From Bacillus sp. FJAT-28004 (GTDB taxonomy: Bacteria > Bacillota > Bacilli > Paenibacillales > Paenibacillaceae), in contig NZ_LGHP01000001.1 of assembly GCF_001280845.1 (NCBI RefSeq), positions 4,782,048 to 4,846,047 on the forward strand: 64,000 nucleotides of DNA, in the 5' to 3' direction. The first letter of the stretch is position 1, and every line of letters begins with the position of its first letter. Made by a program: the position numbers and the translations under genes. Below are positions 33,980 through 42,877 of the stretch, piece after piece. Under the pieces are notes generated by a model, which made no database searches, was not told the DNA's origin, and saw nothing but the letters and a program-made list of their open reading frames with translations.

Positions 33980-34012
33980 AAACAAAAAGCAGCCTGATTG
34001 GCTGCTTTTGTT
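33980..34012 (-). terminator. Terminator of the minus-strand Lpl-type permease operon
   Basis: AAAAGCAGCC (33985-33994) pairs with GGCTGCTTTT (34000-34009); on the minus strand a TTTTTGTTTT tract follows. Confidence 0.8.
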
Positions 34013-34042
34013 TATTTAGTGGAGCTAGTTATAAGCAATAGG

Positions 34043-34915
34043 TTATTCCTTAACCGCACCAATGACAATCCCTTTTACAAAGTAACGCTGCAAGAAAGGA
34101 TAAACCAATAGAATCGGTAATGCGCCGATAAAGATCTGCGATGCGCTAATGGTTCGTTGCGACATATTGGCAACCATCTGCGGATCAAGCTTAGTCATAT
34201 CCTTTTGAACGATAATCGTTTGCATGAAGCTTGCGAGAGGCAGCTTCTCGGCATCTTTCATATAGATGATACCGTCGAAATAGGAATTCCAATGTCCTAC
34301 CATAATAAACAAGGAAACCGTTGCGATAGCAGGTAAGGATATCGGCAAATAAATCATGAAGAAAGTACGAAGCTGGCCAGCTCCGTCGATAAAAGCTGCT
34401 TCTTCAAGATCCTTAGGAACAGTGCGGAAGAAGTTTAGCAAAAGAATAACGTTATAAACGCCGACCGTACCTGGAAGGATAAGCGCCCATAAAGTATTCA
34501 TAAGTCCGAGCTTAAGGATGAGGAGGTAACTTGGAATAAGACCGCCTGCAAATAGCATCGTTACAACAAAATACCAAAGATAAATATTGCGAGCACGGAA
34601 GACACGAGAATCTTTGGATAGCGCATAAGCTGCAAGTGTACTAACAAGCATCGCGAGCGCTGTACCAAGGATGGTCCGTTGTGTCGATACCCACAAAGAA
34701 GTTAGGAAATTGCTATTGTCGAACGTTTTGGCATAGGCTTCTAATGTGAAACCGATCGGCCAAAAGGTGACCAATCCCGCGTTGGCGGGAGCGGATGCAC
34801 TCATGGATACCATAAGTAAGTGATATAAGGGCAGCAAGCATAGTATGGAAAGAAGAATTAAAAACACATTGTTAAATATGCTGAAAATACGGTAAGGCAG
34901 TGTTTTATGGTGCAT
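34043..34915 (-). CDS. Carbohydrate ABC transporter permease, LplC/YtcP-like
   Basis: 290 residues with six helices and the C-terminal PFLQRYFVKGIVIGAVKE typical of the LplC/YtcP subgroup. The EAA loop is LEEAAFIDGAGQLRTFFMIYLPISLPA. The N-terminus reads FSIFNNVFLILLSILCLLPLYHLLMVSMS. AAAGGGTG lies seven bases before ATG 34915. It follows the LplB-like permease by 15 bases on the minus strand. These permeases serve large family-1 binding proteins for complex glycans; the partner is probably the lipoprotein at 39558, and again there is no ATPase nearby. Confidence 0.92.
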   Translation of the reverse strand: MHHKTLPYRIFSIFNNVFLILLSILCLLPLYHLLMVSMSASAPANAGLVTFWPIGFTLEAYAKTFDNSNFLTSLWVSTQRTILGTALAMLVSTLAAYALSKDSRVFRARNIYLWYFVVTMLFAGGLIPSYLLILKLGLMNTLWALILPGTVGVYNVILLLNFFRTVPKDLEEAAFIDGAGQLRTFFMIYLPISLPAIATVSLFIMVGHWNSYFDGIIYMKDAEKLPLASFMQTIIVQKDMTKLDPQMVANMSQRTISASQIFIGALPILLVYPFLQRYFVKGIVIGAVKE

Positions 34916-34930
34916 ATGTTGTCACCCTTT

Positions 34931-35881
34931 CTAGAAGATTCGGTAACCGGCAAATTTATAAGCAAGACGATAAGAGATTACGATTAGAATCAAGCTGATC
35001 CCTGATTTAAACAAGCTAACTGCTGTTGCAAAGCTGAATTGACCGCTGAGTAGACCTTCACGATAGACAAAGGTGTCAATAATATCACCCTGCTGATAAA
35101 TCAAAGGACTATATAAGTTGAACACTTGGTCGAAGTTTGCATTTAGTACGTTACCAAGCGCCAAAGTTGCTACTACAATAGCAATTGGAATGAGTGATGG
35201 AATCGTAATATGCGTCGTTTGCTTGATGCGGCCTGCACCGTCAACTTCAGCAGCTTCGTATAGTGCTGGATTAATACCGGCAAGCGCTGCAAGAAAGATA
35301 ATCGTGTTGAATCCAAATTCCTTCCACACATCACTAAAAATAATGGTGAAACGGAACCAGGCGCCGTCACCTAAAAAGAAAATCGGCTTAATGCCGAATA
35401 CATTGCTAATAAATTGATTGATAATTCCCGTCTGTGCGAGCATATCAATCAAAATTCCTGATAGCGTGACCCAGGAAAGAAAGTGAGGCAGATAGACGAG
35501 CGTTTGAATCGATCTTTTGAGCCCCATATTCCTAACTTCATTAAGAAGCAAGGCAAAAATGAACGGAATGATCAAGTTCAGCACGATTTTGGAGCAAGCG
35601 AAAAATAAGGTGTTCCACGTAATCTGCAAAAAGTAATCATTTTGAAACATGTATTGAAAATGCTTCAAACCTACCCATGGAGAGCCCATCATTCCTAGTG
35701 AAGCCTTATAATCTTGAAATGCCATCATAATACCTGTCATCGGTATATAAGAGAAGATGAAAACCGAAAGTACCGCCGGCAGCACCATGAAATGCAGCAT
35801 CCAAGGTTGTTTATATCTGTGTTTTGTTTTTGCTCGTGGTGTGGTCTCCAAAGTCACTTGCTTTTCTGTGTTTGCTTCCAT
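34931..35881 (-). CDS. ABC transporter permease, LplB-like
   Basis: About 316 residues from ATG 35881, chosen because GGGGGATAGCT precedes it; the frame is open to 35974. After a charged N-terminus it has six helices. It includes WMLHFMVLPAVLSVFIFSYI, GMIMAFQDYKASLGMMGSPWVGLKHF (a hallmark of LplB) and the EAA loop LYEAAEVDGAGRIKQTTHITIPSLIP. The C-terminus is SYRLAYKFAGYRIF. It is first in a two-gene operon divergent from the YesM/YesN two-component genes, with about 140 bases between the starts, so the two-component system probably controls it. Confidence 0.92.
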   Translation of the reverse strand: MEANTEKQVTLETTPRAKTKHRYKQPWMLHFMVLPAVLSVFIFSYIPMTGIMMAFQDYKASLGMMGSPWVGLKHFQYMFQNDYFLQITWNTLFFACSKIVLNLIIPFIFALLLNEVRNMGLKRSIQTLVYLPHFLSWVTLSGILIDMLAQTGIINQFISNVFGIKPIFFLGDGAWFRFTIIFSDVWKEFGFNTIIFLAALAGINPALYEAAEVDGAGRIKQTTHITIPSLIPIAIVVATLALGNVLNANFDQVFNLYSPLIYQQGDIIDTFVYREGLLSGQFSFATAVSLFKSGISLILIVISYRLAYKFAGYRIF

Positions 35882-36022
35882 AGCTATCCCCCGTTCCATA
35901 ATTTTGATTTGTGTATAAAGAGAAACCCTGCTATATATAGTAACAAGCATTTCTATCACTGTACTATATGACAATGTTAGGATTGATATGGTTTTGTTAG
36001 GGGATATCGTCTGGAGGAATGA

Positions 36023-37864
36023 ATGATGGAGATAAGTAACGGTCTTGCATTTGTCAAAAGAAAGATGGGTGCTCGGTTTAGTCTGTTTTCCAAAATGAAT
36101 GGTTTGATCTTAATTTTGTTCATACCAATTTTTATTATGTATACGTATTCAAACGACGTGGCCTTTAACGTTGTCAGCAAGGAGCTTCAGTTATCCAACA
36201 CGAGGCAGCTGTCCTTTTTGTCCAGTCAAATTGACTCGCGGATTAATCAGATGGTGGATTTCTCCAATACATTCTCAAAAGATCCGAATGTGCAGAGATT
36301 TAACGGACTTAAAATATGGGAAGATCGTTATGACCGCATGCAGACCAGATTTATCGTTCAGGAGAAGATGGCATTGCAATCAGGTGTCATAAATATATGG
36401 CCAGTCAGATATACCGTATACTCACAACAAAACAAAGAGTTAATCTCAAATTACAATAATCCTGCTGAGTACGATGAGGATTATTTAAAGCGAAATATGA
36501 GCGGGAAGTGGACCTATGGCAATGGCGTTGCCCAGGCCCCGAATGAGCCTAGATACTTTCATTGGTTTTATACAGAATCATACGGCCAGCAAGGTAAACT
36601 TAATGGAAGTAATCTGGTCATTGAAGCGAGCTTCAGTTATGAAAATATTCAAAACATGCTGGATACGTATAAGGCAGGCGGACAAGGCGACCCGATTTTT
36701 TATCATAAGGGGGACGCTCCGATTACGAACCGCAGTGCGGATCAACAGCTTTCGGGAGAGCTGATTTCCTATTTGGACAAGCAGTCGCTGGAAGACACGA
36801 CACAGCAGGTAGTGAAGCTGCACGGTGAAAACTATTTGGTGAGTTCTGTTAAATCATCTTATTTGGGCTGGCATGTCGTTGACGTTGTCCCGCTCGATCA
36901 AATATTGAATCCGATATCGATCAGTCGCAATCTGTTTTATATCTCGATGATTTTGCTATTTGTTGTGGGCATTTCTGCTTCTATCTTGCTTTACCGGAAT
37001 GTACAGCGACCGATCAGGCAGCTGATCAAGGGATTACAAAGCGTACAGCGGGGTGATTTCTCGTTTCGTATCAGCTCAAGCGTTAATAATGAATTTGCAT
37101 TTCTGTTTTACCGCTTTAACGACATGTCACGACAAATTCAAGACTTAATTGAAAATGTACTGCATGAGAAGATCCGGTCTAGGGAAGCCACATTGAAGCA
37201 ATTGCAGGCTCAAATTAATCCGCATTTTCTATATAATTGTCTGGGCTATATAATTAATATGGCTCAAATGAAGGAACAGGAAGCAGTCGTGTCGATGGCA
37301 TATAATCTAAGTGCCTATTATCGATATACGACCCGAACGGAGAGGCAAACCGCCCTGCTGGACGAAGAGATTAAATTGCTTATTAATTATTTGGACATTC
37401 AAAAGCTGCGTAACGGTAGAATTGATTATACAATAGATATTCCAGCGGAAATGCTGAAACAGCGTATACCGCCGCTTATGCTTCAGCCGATCGTGGAAAA
37501 TGCGGTCATTCATGGAATAGGGAAATCATATACATCTGGAGAAATTCGGATCACCGGCGAGATGTCAGACGGGTTTTGCAAAATATATATTGATGATGAT
37601 GGTCCAGAACTGCAGCAGGATATACTTGATGCGTTAAATCGCAAAATGGGCGAGTCGCTGCAGGAGGAAATGGGCTGCGGACTTTGGAATACGAATCAGC
37701 GCATCATGCATCAATTTGGCGATAAATCGTACTTATGCTTCAAGAAATCGCCATTAGGAGGATTTCGTACAGAAATGGTTTGGGAAACAGCATCTGGAGA
37801 AGAACACAGACCTTATCCTACTTTACAAGGAGACACACAACATGCAGATGATAATCGTGGATGA
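36023..37864 (+). CDS. YesM-family sensor histidine kinase
   Basis: 613 residues. There are two membrane helices (about 27-44 and 303-324) flanking a roughly 255-residue extracellular sensor, then a HAMP domain (325-378). The His_kinase region contains QAQINPHFLYNC with the phospho-acceptor H401. The ATPase N box is PPLMLQPIVENAVIHGIG. The G box is MGCGLWNTNQRIMHQFG. YesM-type kinases sense extracellular or binding-protein-loaded carbohydrates. The RBS is GGAGGAATGA before ATG 36023. It overlaps the response regulator gene by 23 bases, so translation is coupled. Confidence 0.93.
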   Translation: MMEISNGLAFVKRKMGARFSLFSKMNGLILILFIPIFIMYTYSNDVAFNVVSKELQLSNTRQLSFLSSQIDSRINQMVDFSNTFSKDPNVQRFNGLKIWEDRYDRMQTRFIVQEKMALQSGVINIWPVRYTVYSQQNKELISNYNNPAEYDEDYLKRNMSGKWTYGNGVAQAPNEPRYFHWFYTESYGQQGKLNGSNLVIEASFSYENIQNMLDTYKAGGQGDPIFYHKGDAPITNRSADQQLSGELISYLDKQSLEDTTQQVVKLHGENYLVSSVKSSYLGWHVVDVVPLDQILNPISISRNLFYISMILLFVVGISASILLYRNVQRPIRQLIKGLQSVQRGDFSFRISSSVNNEFAFLFYRFNDMSRQIQDLIENVLHEKIRSREATLKQLQAQINPHFLYNCLGYIINMAQMKEQEAVVSMAYNLSAYYRYTTRTERQTALLDEEIKLLINYLDIQKLRNGRIDYTIDIPAEMLKQRIPPLMLQPIVENAVIHGIGKSYTSGEIRITGEMSDGFCKIYIDDDGPELQQDILDALNRKMGESLQEEMGCGLWNTNQRIMHQFGDKSYLCFKKSPLGGFRTEMVWETASGEEHRPYPTLQGDTQHADDNRG

Positions 37865-39452
37865 TGAAGCACACTGGGTAGAGAATCTATCCATGCACAA
37901 GCCTTGGCATACATTAGGTATAGAACAGGTTCATAAAGCGTACTCCGCGCATGAGGCGCTTCAAATTATAGAAACAAATCCTATCGATATTGTCATATCG
38001 GATATTCTTATGCCCGAAATGACAGGGATTGAACTCATAGAGAAAATACGGAAACGCGATAAAAGAATGAAATGTATTATTTTATCAGGTCATTCTGATT
38101 TTGAATTTGCCAAAAAAGCGGTCCAAAATCAAACGGTAGATTATTTGCTTAAGCCACCCTCAGATAACGATTTGTTCAGTGCAGTAAAGACTGCGATTGA
38201 CCAATTGCAAGCGGAATGGGAATCTGTCAGCTCACAGGAGCGTACGGAGTACACTCTGCGGGAAAACCTTCCGCTGCTGCGCGGTCAACTGCTGCTTGAT
38301 GCGCTAAATGGCTACCGGATGTCCGCTGATGAGTGGAGCCGAAAGCTAGAAAGCTACGGCCTCCCCTTCAGCTATGGAGATTGTACGCTGCTGCTCGTAC
38401 GTATGGAAGAGGAATTTGGACAATATACAAGTAACGGTCAACAGCTGATGGAATATGCCATTATCAATATGGCCGAAGAGATCTTCAGTGAATTTTCTGA
38501 AGTATGGGGAGTCAAGGAGGAACATGGTTATTTGGTGTTCTTGCTTCAACTCAAGGATAATAGTTCACTCCTTGGAAAAGAGAAGATTTTGGAGAAGCTT
38601 GCGATTCAGCTTCAGCATAAAGTAAAACAATTTTTGAAGGGCTCCTTGTCTATCGTACTATCAGAATGCTTCAATTTTCCTGAGCAACTGCAGGACCACT
38701 ATCGCAAATCGTTTGCTTACTTTAGGCAAATCGTTGGGGATGAGAGAGAATTCGTCATGCGGGTCGGCGATATGGAGCCAAGCATGTCGCATGGCCCCTT
38801 GGATGCGCTATATATGCCGCCGTCCTTGATTAGCTTGCTAGAGGCGGGGCGATGGGAGGCTGCTGAGGATAAACTAGTGGGCGTTTGTGCGGAACTGGAT
38901 GAGAGATGGTCCGATTCATGGGAGCACTGCATGGAGGCTGGATTTTTGATCGCGTCCTCGTTCACACAGCTGGCCCATCGGAATGGGCATACGCTGGTCA
39001 AGCTGCTTGGAGCAGATATGGAGCTGCTGCAAAGCGGAGAAGCTTTTACTTCTATCAGCAAGCTTCGAAAATGGTCGCTTAACGTTCTTTCGAAGCTGAA
39101 GGAAGGCACCTCAAGTGAAATTAAGGATATACGTTCTTCTTATGTGAAGAAGATCCAAAATTTCGCGGAGGAACATTTGCATGAGGACGTTTCACTTCGT
39201 GCATTAGCTGATCATGTGAATCTGCATCCTACCCATTTGTCCAAAATATATAAAATTGAGACGGGTGAAGGAATAAGTGATTATATATCACGTTTGCGCA
39301 TGGAACGAGCTTGCCACAAGCTGAAGACGACAAGCAAGAAGATTTATGAAATTAGCATGGAGATCGGCTATTTGGACCCAGCCTATTTTATTAAAGTGTT
39401 CAAACGCCAATATGGTGTAACGCCGCAGGAATATAGAGATGGCAATCAATAG
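37842..39452 (+). CDS. YesN-family response regulator with AraC DNA-binding domain
   Basis: 536 residues. The receiver begins MQMIIVDDEAHWVENLSM, with probable phospho-acceptor Asp 54 in IVISDILMPEMTGIE and Lys in YLLKPPSDND. A roughly 280-residue helical linker follows. The C-terminal AraC domain runs from about 435: FAEEHLHEDVSLRALADHVNLHPTHLSKIYKIETGEGI, then KIYEISMEIGYLDPAYFIKVFKRQYGVTPQEYR. It is the partner of the preceding YesM kinase. Likely targets are the divergent permease operon and the binding protein immediately downstream. Confidence 0.93.
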   Translation: MQMIIVDDEAHWVENLSMHKPWHTLGIEQVHKAYSAHEALQIIETNPIDIVISDILMPEMTGIELIEKIRKRDKRMKCIILSGHSDFEFAKKAVQNQTVDYLLKPPSDNDLFSAVKTAIDQLQAEWESVSSQERTEYTLRENLPLLRGQLLLDALNGYRMSADEWSRKLESYGLPFSYGDCTLLLVRMEEEFGQYTSNGQQLMEYAIINMAEEIFSEFSEVWGVKEEHGYLVFLLQLKDNSSLLGKEKILEKLAIQLQHKVKQFLKGSLSIVLSECFNFPEQLQDHYRKSFAYFRQIVGDEREFVMRVGDMEPSMSHGPLDALYMPPSLISLLEAGRWEAAEDKLVGVCAELDERWSDSWEHCMEAGFLIASSFTQLAHRNGHTLVKLLGADMELLQSGEAFTSISKLRKWSLNVLSKLKEGTSSEIKDIRSSYVKKIQNFAEEHLHEDVSLRALADHVNLHPTHLSKIYKIETGEGISDYISRLRMERACHKLKTTSKKIYEISMEIGYLDPAYFIKVFKRQYGVTPQEYRDGNQ

Positions 39453-39557
39453 CCTAACAGAGTCCTATGGAAACTAAGAATGTCCTATAGATACCCCCCC
39501 GTACAAATTGTTAAAGTTACTCATGTAAGGATCTTACACCGTAGGGGGAAATGAAAA

Positions 39558-41246
39558 ATGGCTAAATTCAGAAAAGCAGGGCTTCTGCTTGCAGCTTTGG
39601 GACTCGTTTTCGTTACAGCTTGCAGCGGTAATACCGGCAAGAACGTAAACAAAGAAGAGACAGGTTCAACGAATACTAGTACTGGTACGAGTACAGCTGA
39701 TAGCGCATTCGCCACTGGCAAATACGATCCACCGATTGAAATCAGCACCGTATTAATGCCGATTAAGAATTATGGCGGTAAAGGCGATACGAAGGAAAAC
39801 AACGTTCACGATCGTTGGATGCTGGAAACACTTGGTATTAAACATAAGGATACTTGGTATCCAGCTAGTGATGATCAATACAGACAAAAGCTTCAACTTG
39901 CTATTTCTTCTGGCGAGAAGCTTCCGGATTTTGTGAAAGTACCAACAAACGCTGTATTGACTAACCAACTAATCGATTCTGGTCAGTTTATTGCAATCGA
40001 TGAGCTGTTTGACAAGTACGCAACGAAAGTTTGGAAGGACCATGCTGAGAAAAACCCTGAGCTTTGGTATCCCTTCACAAGAGATGGCAAGAAATACAAT
40101 GTGCCATTGATGGAATACACGAACAATGACAACACGCTGCTTTGGCTTCGTGAAGACTGGATGGAGAAGCTGAAACTAGAGGCTCCAAAAACAATTGCAG
40201 ATCTAGAAGTAATTATGGACAAATTCAAAAACGAGAACCCTGATGGCCTAGCGCCAAAGGATGTTTATCCACTAGCGATTTCTTTGAAAGGCGCTACGAA
40301 CACTTGGATGGGCGGACTTGATTGGTTATTCGGAGCATATGGCTCAGTTCAAGAACAATGGAACAAGGATAAAGACGGAAATCTTGAATACGGTTCCGTT
40401 AATCCAGGAGCAAAAGCAGCACTTGCTAAGCTACAGGAATGGATGAACAAAGGTTATATCCATGCAGACTCCGCTTTGTGGGATGAAGGCAAGTCAGCAG
40501 AAAGCTGGACAAAAGGCGCAGCAGGCATCCTGCCAGGCGCAAACTGGGTACCAGATTGGCCGGCTCCAGATTTGTTGAAAAACGTACCAGGCTCCAAATA
40601 TAAAGCTTACCCGGTACCAGCAGGTCCGGATGGTTATATGGGTACAAAATGGCAAAACTCTGGCGTAAACGCTAGTATTATGATTAACAAAGATGCGAAG
40701 CATCCGGAAGCCATTTTCTTGTACTATAACTTCTTGCTCGATAACCTAGCGAATCCTGCTGTTGGCAGCGAGTATGAACATGGGTTTGCTAAAGGTTATG
40801 ACTGGGATGAAGTAGACGGTCAACCAACTAGTAACAAAGATAAAATTCCTGGATTTACGAATGAATTCCCGTTCCTAACAGGTCCGGCTCGTATTCCTGA
40901 TCTATTTATGACAACTTTGGTTAAGCTTGCTGACGGAGCTGCTCCAGAAACGCCTTACGAGAAACAAACGGCTGAATTCCGTAAACCGGAAAACTGGTAT
41001 GCAGCGAAAGTGGTTATGGATCAAAAGGATATTCGCAAACAAAACTACTTTACAGGTGCAGCAACAGAAACGATGGTATCGAAATGGAATCTTCTGCGTC
41101 AGTCCGAAATGGAAACATTCAACAAAATCATCTACGGTAAATTGCCGGTTGATGCATTCGACGAATTTGTATCCAGCTGGAAAGCAAATGGCGGAGATCA
41201 AATCACGAAAGAAGTTAATGAGTGGTTCAAATCGGTTTCGAAATAA
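39558..41246 (+). CDS. LplA-like extracellular solute-binding lipoprotein
   Basis: 562 residues. The lipoprotein signal LLLAALGLVFVTACSGN has lipobox VTAC, followed by an Asn/Thr/Gly linker. The mature protein has the long LplA/YtcQ form: WMLETLGIKHKDTWYPASDDQYRQKLQLAISSGEKLPDF, YPFTRDGKKYNVPLMEYTNNDNTLLWLREDWMEKL, and a C-terminal TAEFRKPENWYAAKVVMD region. It binds oligosaccharides for the LplB/LplC-type permeases, which here lie on the other side of the two-component genes. The RBS is GTAGGGGGAAATGAAAA. It has its own promoter region of about 105 bases. Confidence 0.92.
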   Translation: MAKFRKAGLLLAALGLVFVTACSGNTGKNVNKEETGSTNTSTGTSTADSAFATGKYDPPIEISTVLMPIKNYGGKGDTKENNVHDRWMLETLGIKHKDTWYPASDDQYRQKLQLAISSGEKLPDFVKVPTNAVLTNQLIDSGQFIAIDELFDKYATKVWKDHAEKNPELWYPFTRDGKKYNVPLMEYTNNDNTLLWLREDWMEKLKLEAPKTIADLEVIMDKFKNENPDGLAPKDVYPLAISLKGATNTWMGGLDWLFGAYGSVQEQWNKDKDGNLEYGSVNPGAKAALAKLQEWMNKGYIHADSALWDEGKSAESWTKGAAGILPGANWVPDWPAPDLLKNVPGSKYKAYPVPAGPDGYMGTKWQNSGVNASIMINKDAKHPEAIFLYYNFLLDNLANPAVGSEYEHGFAKGYDWDEVDGQPTSNKDKIPGFTNEFPFLTGPARIPDLFMTTLVKLADGAAPETPYEKQTAEFRKPENWYAAKVVMDQKDIRKQNYFTGAATETMVSKWNLLRQSEMETFNKIIYGKLPVDAFDEFVSSWKANGGDQITKEVNEWFKSVSK

Positions 41247-41255
41247 TAAGAGTGG

Positions 41256-41285
41256 GGCCCGCAGAGTTTTCTGCGGGCTTTTCTT
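41256..41285 (+). terminator. Terminator after the LplA-like gene
   Basis: GCCCGCAG (41257-41264) pairs with CTGCGGGC (41271-41278), followed by TTTTCTTTTT. Confidence 0.88.
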
Positions 41286-41369
41286 TTTGTGTGGTGGGTT
41301 GGCGGTGCTAATGGGGGGAGATGATGGATGGCATGAACAAGACAAAAAAGGGGGATAGAGTGGGTGGTG

Positions 41370-41434
41370 CGTGAGTGGCGGATGATTGTGTGTGGATCGG
41401 TACGGAGGGTACGTGAGTGGTGGACGATTGTTTG
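41370..41434 (+). repeat. Short imperfect direct repeat
   Basis: CGTGAGTGGCGGATGATTGT (41370-41389) recurs as CGTGAGTGGTGGACGATTGT (41412-41431) with two differences. It lies in the gene-free 41247-41809 interval. Confidence 0.6.
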
Positions 41435-41516
41435 CGAAATGAGGCAAATGGTGCAGGAGTAGCGGAAGATTCGGCGTAGAACGGTGCTGTGTGGAGCGGA
41501 TGGAACAGACCTGTTG

Positions 41517-41706
41517 AGCGTAGCGGACACCAGAGCGCTTATTTTCATGTAATCGGCTGTTTTTGCAGAGCTTACGGACATAGAGGCCGTTATTTGGCTT
41601 CAAGTACTTGAATTTAGTGCCTTTTCGCTTGAATAACGGCTTCTGTGTCCGTTAAAATCCAGTTTGGTCGTAATTATTGGAAATAGCGGCTTGTATGTCC
41701 GTTAGT
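41517..41706. repeat. Four copies of a TAACGGACA...GCCGTTATT intergenic repeat
   Basis: Two copies read forward: AGCGGACACCAGAGCGCTTA near 41521 and TTACGGACATAGAGGCCGTTATT at 41572-41594. Two are inverted: AATAACGGCTTCTGTGTCCGTTA at 41632-41654 and AATAGCGGCTTGTATGTCCGTTA at 41682-41704. The shared core is ACGGACA, then seven or so bases, then GCCGTTATT. Copies in opposite orientation could fold as long stems. The remainder of the 41286-41809 interval has no supported gene. Confidence 0.7.
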
Positions 41707-41809
41707 TCGAGTATTCAGCAGTATGCATCATTCGTGAGAAGTAGCCGTCCAGCACATCAATTGCCACCGTGCTAATAAAGGTGTTGGATTTGTTTGTATT
41801 GTGTAGTGG

Positions 41810-42433
41810 CTAAATGGTCTTCGATACCATCTGAATATATGCGGCATACATGCGTCCAAGAGCTCGCAATATCATCGGCTGCAGAAATACGAGCACTAAA
41901 CCGATCCCGCCAGCTATCCAAGAGCGCTGTGCAGAAGTAATTTCTAAGTAAAAAGGAAAGAAGGACCAGCTGGACTGAAACAGATCTAAGTTGAAGAAAT
42001 CTATACTTACCTTATAGGCAAATGGAGAAAGCATGACTGCATAGGCGGTAACCGGCAGGACAATCCCTAATGTAAACCCTACAATACCAATCGGAAGCTG
42101 CAATATGCTGTACAGAACACCTTGGTAAGTTTGACCTTTTCCAAGAAGACTAAGCAATGACCGCCAACCTTCCCAGCGGAGGGATAGTTTATCATCCAAC
42201 CTATGAAGCGATTGGGAATCACTTCGATACCAATCTAGAGTGAATTGCTGCTCTTTGACCATCATCCAGCGGCAAGCTGTGAGTGTTGCCCCCAGCAAGG
42301 GCAGCCCAACCCATAGGATAATGAGCGGTAAACTTACACATAAACCTGTAACAGCTATTACAAATGCTACGATTCCCTTCGGAAGCGACATTAGAAGCAT
42401 AGTCCAAGCTTTTACGGCACTTTGTTTTTGCAT
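41810..42433 (-). CDS. Putative sensor-domain membrane protein, stand-alone
   Basis: 207 residues with four hydrophobic segments: GIVAFVIAVTGLCVSLPLIILWVGLPLLG, then two helices around LPIGIVGFTLGIVLPVTAYAVML, and a C-terminal IAGGIGLVLVFLQPMILRALGRMYA. This pattern matches the putative sensor domain that usually forms the N-terminus of actinobacterial and Bacillales histidine kinases (GxxLLxxPLxLA-type). No kinase domain follows, so it is a free-standing version. The RBS is AAAGGGGTTTAGAA before ATG 42433. It is divergent from the iron locus, with unknown function. Confidence 0.7.
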   Translation of the reverse strand: MQKQSAVKAWTMLLMSLPKGIVAFVIAVTGLCVSLPLIILWVGLPLLGATLTACRWMMVKEQQFTLDWYRSDSQSLHRLDDKLSLRWEGWRSLLSLLGKGQTYQGVLYSILQLPIGIVGFTLGIVLPVTAYAVMLSPFAYKVSIDFFNLDLFQSSWSFFPFYLEITSAQRSWIAGGIGLVLVFLQPMILRALGRMYAAYIQMVSKTI

Positions 42434-42877
42434 TTCTAAACCCCTTTCCTACCAACACTTCCTTCAGTATAGAGGCATAATTCTGCTTAAGCATTCATCC
42501 AAAGACTGGATTGGGTGCTCGACTTTGGTCTAGTATGGATATCTTTTTTTATAAAAATTGACTCAGACCAACCGCTCCGTATGCTGCGTCCTCTCAACCA
42601 ATATGCGCATTAAACCTTTTAAAACATGAGTTTTTTGGAAGCAAAACGCACTCGATTCTCACTGTTTGCTGGACATGTAGAAATGTTATGCCATTGATGC
42701 ATCATATACGCCGAAAAGTAAAATAAACGCAAATTGGAGCAAATAGTAGATTCATCGCTAAAAATAATGTATTTATTTACTCGGCCAGACGTTGCAAATG
42801 ATAATCGTTATCATTTATAATGATAATGAATCTTTATATGTAATGCTTTCACAGGGAGAAGGGAGTGATCCGACACG
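42434..42877. other. Intergenic control region before the iron-siderophore locus
   Basis: About 440 bases between divergent genes. The only recognisable elements are the Fur box at 42796-42816 and an adjacent second half-site ATGATAATGAATC (42820-42832). The remainder is AT-rich and without a supported gene. Confidence 0.6.
42796..42816 (+). promoter_or_regulatory. Fur box upstream of the siderophore locus
   Basis: AAATGATAA and TTATCATTT flank a three-base centre, and a further TGATAATGA half follows. This is a strong match to the Fur consensus GATAATGATAATCATTATC, 62 bases upstream of the first start. It predicts repression when iron is plentiful. Confidence 0.9.

Noticed and set aside
41198..41603. 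Long minus-strand frame over the end of the LplA-like gene and the repeat region
   Set aside because: His/Pro/Ser-rich low-quality translation that overlaps the terminator and the intergenic repeats; no RBS.
42838..42856. Second cre-like site TGTAATGCTTTCA before the iron locus
   Set aside because: One base is missing relative to the cre consensus spacing, and the locus is explained by Fur control.
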